From the NCBI RefSeq assembly GCF_003369915.1, contig NC_046675.1:3534001-3598000 (forward strand): 64,000 nt of DNA, written 5' to 3'. Below are positions 34,981-46,708 of this stretch, piece by piece (position 1 is the first letter of the stretch; each line of letters starts with the position of its first letter). This DNA is from Drosophila miranda. Lineage: Eukaryota > Arthropoda > Insecta > Diptera > Drosophilidae. The position numbers were made by a program, and so were the translations under genes. Below the pieces are notes generated by a model. That model was not told the origin of the DNA. It made no database searches and saw nothing but the letters and a program-made list of their open reading frames with translations.

Positions 34981-37900
34981 AGTTGCAATTTCATGTGAGT
35001 GGGCTGGCTTTGGTTGTGGGTGTGACACACACCTTCGGTGGCAAGGCCATTTTATTTATTGCCCTGCCAGGCCGGCACTTCTCGGTGCCACAGGGCATTG
35101 CTTCCACTCAAGTGCTTAGCCTCAGCCAGTGGCTCAGTTTTTCCTCGGACCTGCATAATACCCCACTAACTGCAAACTTTACAGATAATAATCAGTCCCG
35201 GTCACCTTTGGTTAATATTCAATGAGAATGGCGATTCGCAATTTAAGCAGCTTAGGTCCGCGCGTGACATAGTTAATCGGATTAAACGGTTGGGGCGTTT
35301 AGTGGGCGGCCTGCGGACATTTTCGATTTGAACTGAAGTTAAATCAAAGTTTCTCTGATCAGAGATGGCACAAATTAGCAGGCTGCAACGACGACAAAAT
35401 TAAGCATGATTTTCTTGATTTTTTTCGATAGTTTATTACGATCTTTACATTAAATATTCGATAAAAATCGCTGTTTTCTTTGCAATAAGCAATCTGTAGT
35501 TCCATTTAAGCCAGCCTCAGGCACAGGCACAACTGGTATAGAGTGCAGAAATGTAGTCCCGTCCATCCCTCTGACGTGCCCTGAATATGCAGGCATTACC
35601 AACACCTAGGCCACATTCAGGGACCGCTCCCTACTGGGAGCTCGGGATCTTCTCCTGGAATGCAAATGCAACACAATGTTGCCGGTGCCACAATGGCAAC
35701 TAATCAGCTTTTTGCGAAACATGCGCGTGTTGCCGTTGCCTCCGGGGGTAATGGAATGATTTGGGTCTGGATTTGCCTGCCATTCTCCCTGAAACTTTTC
35801 AGTTGTTTCACTTCGGGGAGTAGAGCGCAGTAGTGCATACTTGTGCCGACTCACCGACTGGCCTCGCCTTGCCTCGAAAGAGGTAGGGCACTGAACCATT
35901 TAGAGGGGGGGGTGTACCTACCCCCTTAACACTATCCTGTGGAACACTACGAGTATACCCACCTTAACCGCCCTGCACCACTCGTGGCTGTGATTTATTT
36001 ACCGTTGAAATTATCTTGTTTTGCGGTTTGATGCATCGCATTGCCAAAGTAACTTTATTTTGCACTCGAAACCTTTTTGCACTGCACCGCGCACAGATAA
36101 AAATTTACGTTTCGTTTCGGCTTTCATTTTCTTTTTCAGCTCCTGCTGCTCCTGGTGGTTTTTTTCCTCCTCTGCCTCGGCACTTTGTGTTGCTAACTTT
36201 TCAACTAACGTCGACTTGGGTGAAAATTGACTTTGGTGCGAACTGCGAACTGGGAAATGGGTGATGGGAGATGGGATCTCCATCTCCACCTACAACCACT
36301 ATCCTAGGCGTTCTTTTAGTGCATAAAACTTTTGTGTTAGACTATCAATATTTGCGCCTGTGTGGGCTATGGGGCGATGGATGGCCAACATCCATTCCTT
36401 GTTCCGTGGCTCTCGGACTGTTTATCTAGCTGCAGTTTGAAGTTTTGTGCATGCTGCGGCCAAGGATTGAGCTCGGAGCTCACTGCTCACTGCCCGGTGC
36501 TTGGCAAAAACGCAACACTTTAGTTTAATTGGTAACCAGGCGGATTGTGTACATTTTTAAGTAAGAGTTAATATTTAAGTGCGGGCCAAGTTTTGCTAAT
36601 TTGACACTTGAATTCGCCAGCTTGGACACTGCACCTGAAAGCTCTGTAAACATTTTCAGTTGGAGGTTCTATTTGGCCCGTGGTTTCGGTGGTTTGAGGC
36701 GACCCACAGACATGGAAATCCAATATCAGAGCCAGCCACACATCACAATCACACTTGCACTCTGCCCATTTTCACACAGCGAGAGTCGTGAGGGGAAGCC
36801 CAGGGCTAACCCAAGTAATGCTTTTGCGGGGATTTTCCCTCCACTTTTCCGGGATGCTAATGTGTGTGTGACACTGTGTGTTTGTCATGCTTAAATGGCT
36901 TACACAATTATAATAATCCTGCCGTGCATTCAGCCAGCCACCAAATGGAGCCAACGGCGGACACAGCCACTGCCACTGCCACTGTCCCATGGAGCAGACA
37001 CAAATTTTCGTTTTTTGTTTTATTTTAACACTGAGAGAAAAGCAGTGCGAGAAGAGCAGTGCAGAATGAGTCTTGGCCAAGCGGTGGGTGGAGTTCGGTG
37101 CTCTCTCCCATACTTCAACCAGACCTGCGAGACTGTACCTATTCTATTCGTAGTCAGTTTTCCCTCAGTGTGGTCTCTAAATTGTGAACAATGGTCGTTC
37201 ATTTTAATGGTCTTGCTGTTAAAGCTGTCAACTCTATTTACAAGTCTTCAAACATCAATTGTTTATATTTCCAAAAACCAAATCATCAGAGATTAACGAC
37301 ATTAAATATTGCATTGTGTTTTAATGGTTATTTTTGCATCTCAATTGAATGTGATGCAGCCCATTGTCGTTGGAGATTGTTTGCTAACTATTTTTGTTTG
37401 TAATTTATTTGAAAATTGAATATAAATTATTTACTAAAAAAGCATTAAAACAGCAGGAAAATACACGGACAGACAGCCAGACGGAGAGCGGGATGCCAGG
37501 GTATAGAACAAAGACTGAAACAGGGACACGGACACCGAGACGGACACGGACATGGTTGTGTAATTTTAATTAAAACAAACAAACGAACAAATATACTATG
37601 GTGAGAACTGCATGATCGGTGCTTACACATGTATAAATATATATGTATGTATATGTGGTATGGTATATAATATGTGCAGCATAGAAGCCAGGACTGATTA
37701 TATTTCAGCCGCATCGTACAACTTTTGGCCATAATTGTAGGAGGGTGCCGTTTGTTGGTCTGTTTGTTTGCTGTAGCTGTCATTATAAATTTCATTTCAG
37801 CCAGAACGGAAGTCTGTGTGTCTGCGTGGGCGGGCTTACCAGTTTTAATGAGGTGATAATGGTAGTTCTGGTGGCAGGGCCTACCGACGTACTATTTGCA

Positions 37901-40900
37901 AATCAATAATGTATTTAAGTAAGCCCATGAAGAAACGATTGTAGCGTAAGTCCATGGCGGTATTTCATATGCCATAACTTGACCACCTTCGAGCACCTTT
38001 GACGGAGTCACAGGTCAGTGCAGATGACGGGTTTGACGGCTATGACGGCTATGATGATGTATATGACGATAATCACGAAGTTGGTTGTTCGTATTTGCGT
38101 ATTAGTCCAAATTCAATAATAATACGAAATGCAACACAGAAACTAATTGCAATTTGCATGTATGTACAACAGTAACAGCAAAACACACAACTGTTTATTG
38201 AGTTACTTCGTAATTACAATGGCCATGCCGCACCGTCCCAAACATTGTTCCAATTTTTGGTCCAAGGCCCCCAAGGGGTAGGACATGGCGACCGTACACA
38301 GTCCTATGGCCGTCCTATGGCTCCTGGAAGTGCAATCAATGGGCAATGGGCTATAATTCGAATGTGCACGAATGTGCCAGGAAATCAACACAAAAACCGC
38401 AAATTCGACTAACAATTCAAAAGCCAGAAGCTGCTATTCGAAATTAGTTGTAATCGGATGGCAAGTCTTTTTTATGTAGTCCTCAAAAGGCACGGCCAAG
38501 TATCCCCCATTCATTATGACTGAGGCAGCAGCTATTCACCAAGGCCCCACCCCACCCTTGTCATCATGCTCCTCTGTAATGAGCTTCCACATCTGCTCCT
38601 GCTCCTGCTCCTGCCACACCCCCATTACCGGGAATGACTATTGAAAAACGGTTGACCAAAAATGACGCGCAAATGTTGGCAACATTAAATTAAAGCGTCG
38701 TAAACGTGGCTCAAACCGCACGCGAAAATTTATGCATATAAATCAGGCAACGTGGCCCGTTCGCTGATTGACGTGTGGCAGGCAGGCAGGCGGCAGGCAG
38801 CAGGCAGCTAGCGCCTGGCCCGGCAAACTACTGCTAATTTGTTGGAGGCCAACACACTGCCACTGCCACTGCCACTGCGAGACGGAAAAAGAGAGGTATT
38901 CAAAACAGCCAAAACAAGGCAAACCAAGCCAAGCCAAACCAAAGCAAACAACAGCAGCAGCAGCAGCAGCCGACAGTCGCCAGTCGGCAGCAACTGGGAG
39001 GAAAGCTGGCGAAATGTGCCGAAATTCCATCAAAGCGACGTTTTACGGATAAAACATTTGCATATTTTGATTGGACACGCCCAGTTGTGTGTGCCTAGTG
39101 GGCGAGCAAACAATGGGGCACCCGCTCCGCTACTGGGATCGCTCTTGGTAGCAGGGTTTGGCATGCAGCTAACAAAGTGCGACGTGCGCTGGCTCAGACA
39201 CAGACCATAGCAACAACAACAGGCTGTGCCACATGGCGGCAACAATACAATGGGGCAACAGCTACTATGGCGATAAGGGACACAGAGGCTGAACACGCCC
39301 ACTGTCCGAGTCCGAGTCCGAGCCCGGAGACCGGGAAGCGATGGCCAACTCCCTGACTGGTCTATCATGCGGCTGACGTGACGTGACGCGGCAGCGATTT
39401 TTACACTTTGCACTTTTTTCCACTTCTCATGACACCCTGGGCATTTTACGGCAGCAAAGGTATATCTACCTGATTATTATGGCCAGGTTTTAAGTAAAAT
39501 TCCACCACTTGGAACACCAGGAAAATCCATTTCATCCCGCACTTGGCTTAAATTGGAATACATTTTTGAATTAAAGATCCATTTCTTTAGTCGACTACTT
39601 GAAAGTTTTCCAAGTTTGATTGTTGCTGTATTTTGCTGGTCAGCTGCTCCTTTTTTTCGAGCGCTTTTTAGTAGCGCTCCACTTTTTTGCGGCACATTTT
39701 GGCAGCGTCGCGCCGTCATCCGTCCTCGTCGTCGTCGTGGGCAATAAATCTTCATTTTCGCTATTAAAATGTTGTAATATTTTCGCTGGTTTTTTAACGC
39801 TTTGCCGATTGTCCCCGTTCCTGGGATATCGCCGGATATGTATATATATTTTGAAGAGCCATAAATAAGAAATAGAAAATAAAAAATTGAATTGCCCGTC
39901 GCGACAGCAGCCGCTGGTTGCCTTAGTTTTGGTTGGGGATTTTATTTTATTTTTGTGGCTGCCGTTTAGATTTTGTGGTTCCAAACGGATTTATGCTCCC
40001 CCGTAATTGATCTGTTAGCCGGAATTGCCAAGGCGATAAGTTCTGCGATAGCTACTTGGCTTTAAAGCCCACCAATCATGTAGCTGGTCAGGCGACTGCT
40101 GATGTCATCCCCAGCGCTGACGCAGCGTGGTACCAGGAGAGTAAAGAGTAGTGCTTTGAATGCACCCATTCAGCATTCACCCTCTGCCATTCACCATTCA
40201 CCATGTGAATTTTGTCACGCTGTGACTCTTATTGCATTAAAATATTTGACACAATTGCAAGCTTTATGGCAATTTGCAAATTGCACGGCGACCCACGGTG
40301 CTCCTCTGAGCCACAGTTCATCCCCGGCTCGGCGAGGAGGGCATTGCCAGGTGCACGCAGGTTGTCAGGTGTGTTTTCATTGTGCGAGCTGTGTCATTTT
40401 CCATAATTTCGTATTTGACAGTGCGTGACAACATTTTGCTGCCTCGCCTCGTCTCGCATGCAAGTCAATCAGATATACATAGTTACTTTTTTGGGTGGGA
40501 TATTGAAAAGGAATTTCATTTTGCATGTGCATAAGATTTCAAGATCTAAAATGCATTGCAAAATGTCTGAAAATGTTTGAATATATTTTGGCATAATTGA
40601 TTGATCCACTGAAAAATATATATAAATATGTGAAATATTTAAAAGGTATTGAATTGATTTATCTACAATAAAAACTAAACCTTGTAAATGCTATAGGTAC
40701 TAGAAGTTTAGAGAAAGTGCACAATTTTTGAGAAAATATTGATCAGGAATGTGCATAAGAATTTTAGTTGATCTTTTATAACAAAAATGTCTGAGAACCC
40801 ACCAAACTTTCTTGTTGAAGACCTTGCGCCTTGCGAAAGTTGGATTAATTGCCAAGAATATCATTTAAGTTTGCATATTGACAAGATTTTATTCTTTTGA

Positions 40901-43900
40901 ATGCATGGAAACTTCCTTTTGATATTCAACTAATTGATGGATCTACTGCAACGAATATATGCTCCTACTCTTTGGATACCAAATTAAACCCCTGAAATTT
41001 TCGCTTACCATCTAAAGCCAAAGTCTAGCGGAGGTGGGAATAATCCAACAAAACTCGATTCATTTCGGAGTTAAGGTCATAAATCAAAGTGTCTAAAATG
41101 GCATACATAAATTTTCATACTGAAAAAGGCATTTGCGATGAAATTAACACGCTCCGGAGCAGGACTACGCACAAAATACATGCATACGCACACACACACA
41201 CAGAGAGCCAAACTCTCACATATACAGATAGAAACACAGAGGCATACTCTCATGTATATCGTTTGCTGTGATTAATGCAACGCGGCGAATGCGTAACATT
41301 TCGCTGGCTGTCTTTATTAATGGACGCTGATTTGCACATAAAGCAAAACACATCCATATGAGCTCTACGATAAAATGTAGGCATGGAACGGTCTGGGCTG
41401 AAGGCTCCTCGGGAGCCTGGAGTGGGGGTGTGGCATACAAGGTGCTGGGATTAAACTACGAGCAGATAGCTAGCTCCTTGTTGCTAGGGTGCCTCTGGCT
41501 TGTGGCTTCTTGGCTGGTGCTGTTCCTTCGCCTGTTCCTTCTCCTCGTGCTTAAAGAGCAGCCTGGGCATTGTTGTAGAGTCATTAAGGTGTAAATTATA
41601 CCACTAATTAGCCATTAAGTAGCAAGCGGGAGGCAGGCAGCGTTTAAGCACGTAGATGCCAAAACACAAACGAGTTCTATGTTGTATGAGGGACTTGGAA
41701 CTATGTATATCTGGGCAATAAAATTTAATGAGCATATAAAATGTGAGAATGGAAAGTAAATTCAGCTTCCCTGGCGTCTGCCAATCGAACACAGAAAAAT
41801 ATACAGCTTAAAGGTGCGTCAGGATTATCAACGGCACCACAGATAAGAAAGGAGCATCCAGACAATCCAGCTGCGGACAAAGTGTGTGTTTGTCGGTACT
41901 CAATCCTCTGCTAGTAATACTCTATATATACATATATACATATATATGTATAGAGCTAAAACAAAGCATGTGCGAGAAAAACAGGAGAAATAGTTTGAAA
42001 AAATATTGAATTCTTGAGACATAAACAAAGTGAAGAGGAGCGAGAAATAGGAGGGGTTAGAGAAGGAAGAGGAGGATGAGGAGGAGCAGCAGTACAACTC
42101 CGGGAGACTATTGAAGCAGAAAATCGAAAATTTATACAAATATGTTGAAAGAGCAGGGCAGACGACCAGTACCAGACCAAAGCGGAATATAGTGGAATAC
42201 AGCAGTGAAGCTGAAGTAGAGTGGATTGGAGTGGAGTGGAGTGGAGTGTAGGGGATCGAACGCGTTCGGGAAATGTGCAACGGCGGCAACAAAAGGAACA
42301 GCGCATGTCTATGGCCAATGTGCTCGGATGTGTGGCTGTGGCTGTGTGTTTGCCATGGCTAAATTTGCATTTATTTTCCGAGGGTATGTTCAAATGTGCA
42401 ACGAACTGTGCTTGAGTAGAAGACAGCCAGGAGAAGAACACACACCACCTCGATTCACCACCATCCACCACGAGGCCAGGCTGCAGTGCAATCAAAGACG
42501 CTACCGCTACCGCTACTGAAGCTTTAGATGCTCCTCCCGCTGCTGCTGATGCTGCTGCTGCTCCTGCCACATTCCACCCGGCGGCAGTTCGTGTCCATTG
42601 CAACTCACTCTTTGCCGAGTCCATGTCCAAAGACCGTAAGACGAATGCACAGCTGACCCTGCAGCCAAATCTGAGCCTGAGATGCAGCCATGGAACCATG
42701 GAGCCATGGAGCAGCTCCTGCTGCTGATACTGCTCTGCCTTTGATTGCTTTTAAAGCGTTCTCTCTGCTCGAAATTGAATTTGCCATTAGTCGTTGGCAA
42801 ACTTGTAAATTCAAATAAGCTCAGCATCCCACACTGCATACTCGCCATACTAGCCCCCCGTGTGGCAAAGCTTGTGTTTTTGATTGCGTCATGCTGCATA
42901 ATGAGCTGCAAAATCTTTGCTCGGCTTACATGGCGTGTGAGTGACATTTAATTTGCCGTCGACAGCATCAGAATAAAACAGTTACGAACAGTAAGCCCTC
43001 CCATGGATGAGCCCTTGGACTGGGGCATCATAGACTGTATTTTCAGCTACTTAAGGAGAGAGAAACAAACAGTCTGCAAAGCCATCCCTATCAGTAGGTT
43101 TCGTTTTAGATTTCACACCTCTGTGTGTCCTCGACTCTCTGCTCTGCAAATGGAGATTATTTATTAGGGGGGGCTCTCGGCTCTCAGGAGCACTAAAGTC
43201 CAAACTAAAGTCGGTGCCAAAACAGGGGCCGGCACGCATTTTACAGCTAATAATAAATGACCCGAGGAGGGGTTGTCGTCGGCCACGTTTTTCAACCGGG
43301 CATGTACGCATAAATTTCGACAAGGATAAGGCCAAGGACCGGGGCCAGCGACGGCAGTGGACCTGCAGCATGTGTGTGGGCCCTAGACCTTTTTTCCGAG
43401 TCAGGCAGGTGTGTGGTGGGTGGGCGCGAGGGCAGACTCCAGTTTCATTGCTGGCTCCTGCTCCGCCGTGTCTCCCGTGCGTCAGCCCATAAACATAATG
43501 ACCAGCTATTATGGCCACTGACTCGGCTTACAGGCAGGCCCGTGAACATATGCTTGTCAGTCAAGTTATGTGCCAAGTGTAACATATTTTAAATAATTGA
43601 TGAGCGAACCCGATCCGATCCGACCCGAACCGACAGTGGCAGAAGCAGGCCTCGAAAATGCAGAGCCACATTTGCATGGAAGCAAGCTCCTTTGGCTTTG
43701 GATGCCCATCAATTAGACGCACTCGTTGCCGCTGACGCCGCCGACGGGCTGGTTCTGCTGTCAGTTTTTGCTGTCGGCGTCACGGCCAGATGGAAAAGCC
43801 TTTGGCCCATCCGTTTTCCCTTCCCTCCGTTCCCTCCACCCCCCGCATACATTAGAAACACTTCAATTTCCGTCTGCCAGTCGAGTCCACTTCATAGCCA

Positions 43901-44068
43901 GAGACTCCGAATCAGTTTTTGCCCCGATCCCATTCCCAGACAACTGTAATCAAAGCAAATTAATTATCTATGTCCTTCGTTTTACGGCGGTCGCTTTTTT
44001 CCCTGGTTTTTCTCATCTTGCGTATACCTTTCAAGCCTTTCATGTCCGGTCGGTCCTCTACTGTCGGA

Positions 44069-44096
44069 ATCCAGGATCCAGGATCCAGGATCCAGG
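44069..44096. repeat. (ATCCAGG)4 tandem repeat
   Basis: Four exact 7-bp units, about 390 bases upstream of SPH-3. Confidence 0.85.
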
Positions 44097-44484
44097 ATGT
44101 CTGCAAAAGGCAAGAGTTAAATGACAGCCATTGATGCCTGGCTTATAATTCAATGTGCAGCTACAATTTGTGATATATGGAATGACGACCATCGATGTTC
44201 TTTGTCCTTACGGCGCCCAAAGAATGCTTGAAAAAATGCAAATGCCACAACAATGCCAGACTTCAAAAAAGGAAAAGAAACGAGTTGCCAGAGGCGAGAC
44301 ATGGCTTTCAACAAAGATTTTAATTAATATTGCTGCTGGTGCTGCTTCCGCATCAGTATTCCCCCCCCCCGTTGCCATTGAAACTAATTTTGTTAGTTCC
44401 ACAAATCTCTTTATCCATGCCTGATGGCTGATGGCATGCGGCCGGAGATCTGCAGCGCTGAAAGCATATCAATCTTGGTCGGAC

Positions 44485-45474
44485 ATGTGGTGTAAAAGCA
44501 TTTACCTGTTGCTGCTACTGGGCCTGCAATGCCTGCAAATCAATGCCACAAGGTTGAAGCAGTATAAGGAGAACTACCACCGACCCGTCTACTACAATCC
44601 TAGTCACAGCAAAGCGAATCATGTGGACTACAATCGCGAGGCCCTGGAGGCGCGCGATAAGCAGGAGAGGACAGTAGAGAGGACAGCCGAATTTGATGCG
44701 AGTGTGGACAAAACCTACTACATGCACATCTACTACAAAGGTACGGTGTTCTGTCCCGGGGCATTGATATCGCGCCGAATGATCATCACTTCGGCACGCT
44801 GCTTCATGCCCCCAACGACGGAGCCGGTGCGCGAGTACAAGGCCAGATATATGTACGTTCTGACAGGCGTGGACATTGGGCAAGCAACCACGACGACGCC
44901 TCACGCGGTGAACGCCTTTTACATGCCCGGCCACAAGGAAAACGGCACCTCAAACGACATCGCCTTGATCTCCCTGGCGAAGAAGTTGCCCCGCGATACA
45001 TATAAGTATATCAAGCTCTACCGTGGAATACCCAAAGCGGGAGACCGCGTCAAAATGGCCTTCCTGGATCCCAGCGAGTACGAAATCACACTCTACGACA
45101 CCAAGGTGGTGGATATGGATCGCTGCAAGACCACCTACGAGATGATGGGCTTGAACGAATTCATCATGGAGCCAGAATACTACTGTGTGAGCAATCTGAA
45201 GCACAATCTAAATACGGCCTGCAGCAGCCGACCCGGGGATCCCCTGATCATAGAAAATCAGCTGGCCGCCATCAACATCTTTGGCGAGAACTGCGATGAG
45301 GTGGAGGACACCGACACCATGGACATATACTTCCCCATCAAGCACACCATCAAGTTCATCCAGCTGGCCACGGATGCACTGAGGGCCTTCACGGGCACGG
45401 GTCCCTTCAATGAGTCTGTCCAGACGACAACCCTTTCGGCTATTGCCCTGGCCATTCAGGAGGAGCAGCTATGA
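44485..45474 (+). CDS. Secreted serine-protease homologue, catalytically dead (SPH-3)
   Basis: An intronless 329-residue protein. I start at the ATG opening the signal peptide MWCKSIYLLLLLGLQCLQ; another in-frame ATG lies at 44431. CPGALISRRMIITSARC (90-106) has Arg105 in place of His57. NDIAL (157-161) keeps Asp102, the only member of the five that does so. PGDPL (250-254) replaces GDSGGPL, so Ser195 is gone. LAAINIFGENC (260-270) has Ala where its paralogues have the cysteine of CGIN, so one disulfide is probably lost or rewired. A tail of about 30 residues, rich in Thr and Ala, extends past the protease fold. An AATAAA lies at 45522-45527. It is the first of three tandem homologues. Confidence 0.85.
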   Translation: MWCKSIYLLLLLGLQCLQINATRLKQYKENYHRPVYYNPSHSKANHVDYNREALEARDKQERTVERTAEFDASVDKTYYMHIYYKGTVFCPGALISRRMIITSARCFMPPTTEPVREYKARYMYVLTGVDIGQATTTTPHAVNAFYMPGHKENGTSNDIALISLAKKLPRDTYKYIKLYRGIPKAGDRVKMAFLDPSEYEITLYDTKVVDMDRCKTTYEMMGLNEFIMEPEYYCVSNLKHNLNTACSSRPGDPLIIENQLAAINIFGENCDEVEDTDTMDIYFPIKHTIKFIQLATDALRAFTGTGPFNESVQTTTLSAIALAIQEEQL

Positions 45475-45490
45475 ATATTTGGTTGATTGC

Positions 45491-45499
45491 TATAAAAAA
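45491..45499 (+). promoter_or_regulatory. TATA-like box, probably for SPH-4
   Basis: TATAAAAAA lies 17 bases past the SPH-3 stop and about 115 bases before the SPH-4 ATG. It suggests that SPH-4 has its own promoter, overlapping the 3' UTR of SPH-3 (AATAAA at 45522-45527). Confidence 0.4.
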
Positions 45500-45606
45500 G
45501 TTAATCAAGCATTACTAAACGAATAAAAGCGTGTCCAAGTGATTGGTTAGACAAACAGGGGGAGAGACCATCGTTTTTGTACCAGTTATTGGACACTCGT
45601 CAGGCC

Positions 45607-46515
45607 ATGGCAATGTCCCGATTCTTGCTGCTGCAATTTCTGCTGATGATCGCTGTCCTGACGGTGTGGTCAAAGACAAAGAAGCCCACGTACCACTTCC
45701 ACCGCTCTCTGTTCTACAAATATGCACCCCAGCATACTCACCGGGTACAGGACGACTACAAGCCCATAATTCCTTTTTATCCGAAGGTGAAGGCTACGCC
45801 GGTATTTGGCACATCCGAGGAGCCCAAGATCAAATTGGGTACAATGGGAATGACGGTGCCACTGCACAAGCTGCTCGTACGCATCTACAACAATGGACAG
45901 TTCCTGTGCGTGGGCACCCTCATAACCGAGAGGCTGATCGCCACGGCGACCACCTGCTTCGTCGATGTGAAGGTACAGGATCTCACTGCCAAGACCTTTC
46001 ACAACGCGGACGAGGTGATGCCAATAATCCAAAAGAACTCCAGCGAGTTTTTCAATGTAGATAGTGAGACGAGTTTGAGCGTCCTGGAGCTGAGCAATCC
46101 TGCCGGCAACTCAAGTGTCACCCTCAGCCCGGCCCAGCTGTGCGACACCACGCTGCAGCCCCGCTTCGTCGTGCAGCTGACCACCTACATACGCACCCGG
46201 CGCACCATCCACACGCAGACCACTGAGGTCCTGCCCTTGGCCGAATGCCGGAAGGTCATGGATGATCCCGGCGGCAACGTGATCCGCGACACCATGATCT
46301 GCATAAAGAACACCAAGCACTCGTCCAAGTGCCAGAAAACCTATGGCAATCCGCTGATCTATAATGGCATGATCTGTGGCATCAATGTTATGGGTCACAA
46401 CTGTCCCCGGCCCCTTGGGGTCGACGTGTATGACATTGTCTTCAATTCAGCAGACTTTGTGGGCGAAAAAATGAAGTTCATTGTTGACGCCGACTTGGAA
46501 AAGGATATAATCTGA
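45607..46515 (+). CDS. Secreted serine-protease homologue, catalytically dead (SPH-4)
   Basis: An intronless 302-residue protein. The ATG at 45607 opens MAMSRFLLLQFLLMIAVLTVW, a clear signal peptide; a second ATG two codons on would serve as well. CVGTLITERLIATATTC (101-117) has Thr116 in place of His57. TSLSVLEL (155-162) aligns with the DIALL strand but has no Asp102. YGNPL (246-250) replaces GDSGGPL. MICGINVMGHNC (255-266) matches SPH-5 closely (FCGMNILGHNC), so these two are the nearest pair. The N-terminal 80 residues are rich in Lys, Pro and Tyr and have no known domain. The gap to SPH-3 is 132 bases and to SPH-5 193 bases. Confidence 0.85.
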   Translation: MAMSRFLLLQFLLMIAVLTVWSKTKKPTYHFHRSLFYKYAPQHTHRVQDDYKPIIPFYPKVKATPVFGTSEEPKIKLGTMGMTVPLHKLLVRIYNNGQFLCVGTLITERLIATATTCFVDVKVQDLTAKTFHNADEVMPIIQKNSSEFFNVDSETSLSVLELSNPAGNSSVTLSPAQLCDTTLQPRFVVQLTTYIRTRRTIHTQTTEVLPLAECRKVMDDPGGNVIRDTMICIKNTKHSSKCQKTYGNPLIYNGMICGINVMGHNCPRPLGVDVYDIVFNSADFVGEKMKFIVDADLEKDII

Positions 46516-46708
46516 GCCCAAAGTGGGTACAAATATACTCTAATGGGTATTCAGTGGTAGAGTTTTTACTTTGGTAGGGTTTTTACCTTGGAAACATTTG
46601 GCTCTTTCGTTCTAGACCCCTTGATGTAAAGCAAAGCGAATCAATTGTTCATTTCAATCTGGTCTGGTCTCGTAACTAGTGAAAAGTATTTCTATTATTG
46701 CCCAGCAG

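Larger units (their letters stand above)
25330..44484. other. 19-kb gene-poor region between the two SPH clusters
   Basis: I find no supportable gene. The stretch is rich in simple repeats: CTGCTC units at 27242-27295, ATC units at 28190-28225, GTGGA units near 28985-29025, GGGCA units at 33476-33520, GCCACT units at 34951-34980, 36965-36985 and 38857-38880, CAGG units near 31895-31912 and 38778-38800, CA units near 41188-41202, GGAGT units near 42220-42245 and ATCCAGG units at 44069-44096. A faint decayed duplication lies at about 40520-40960. The open frames over 100 codons (for example 29755-30156 and 42513-42947) lack domains and sit on simple sequence. Confidence 0.5.

Noticed and set aside
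41956-42947. Minus-strand frames of 130-247 codons
   Set aside because: They run over purine-rich and GCA/CAG simple repeats, with no recognisable protein feature and no coherent splicing.
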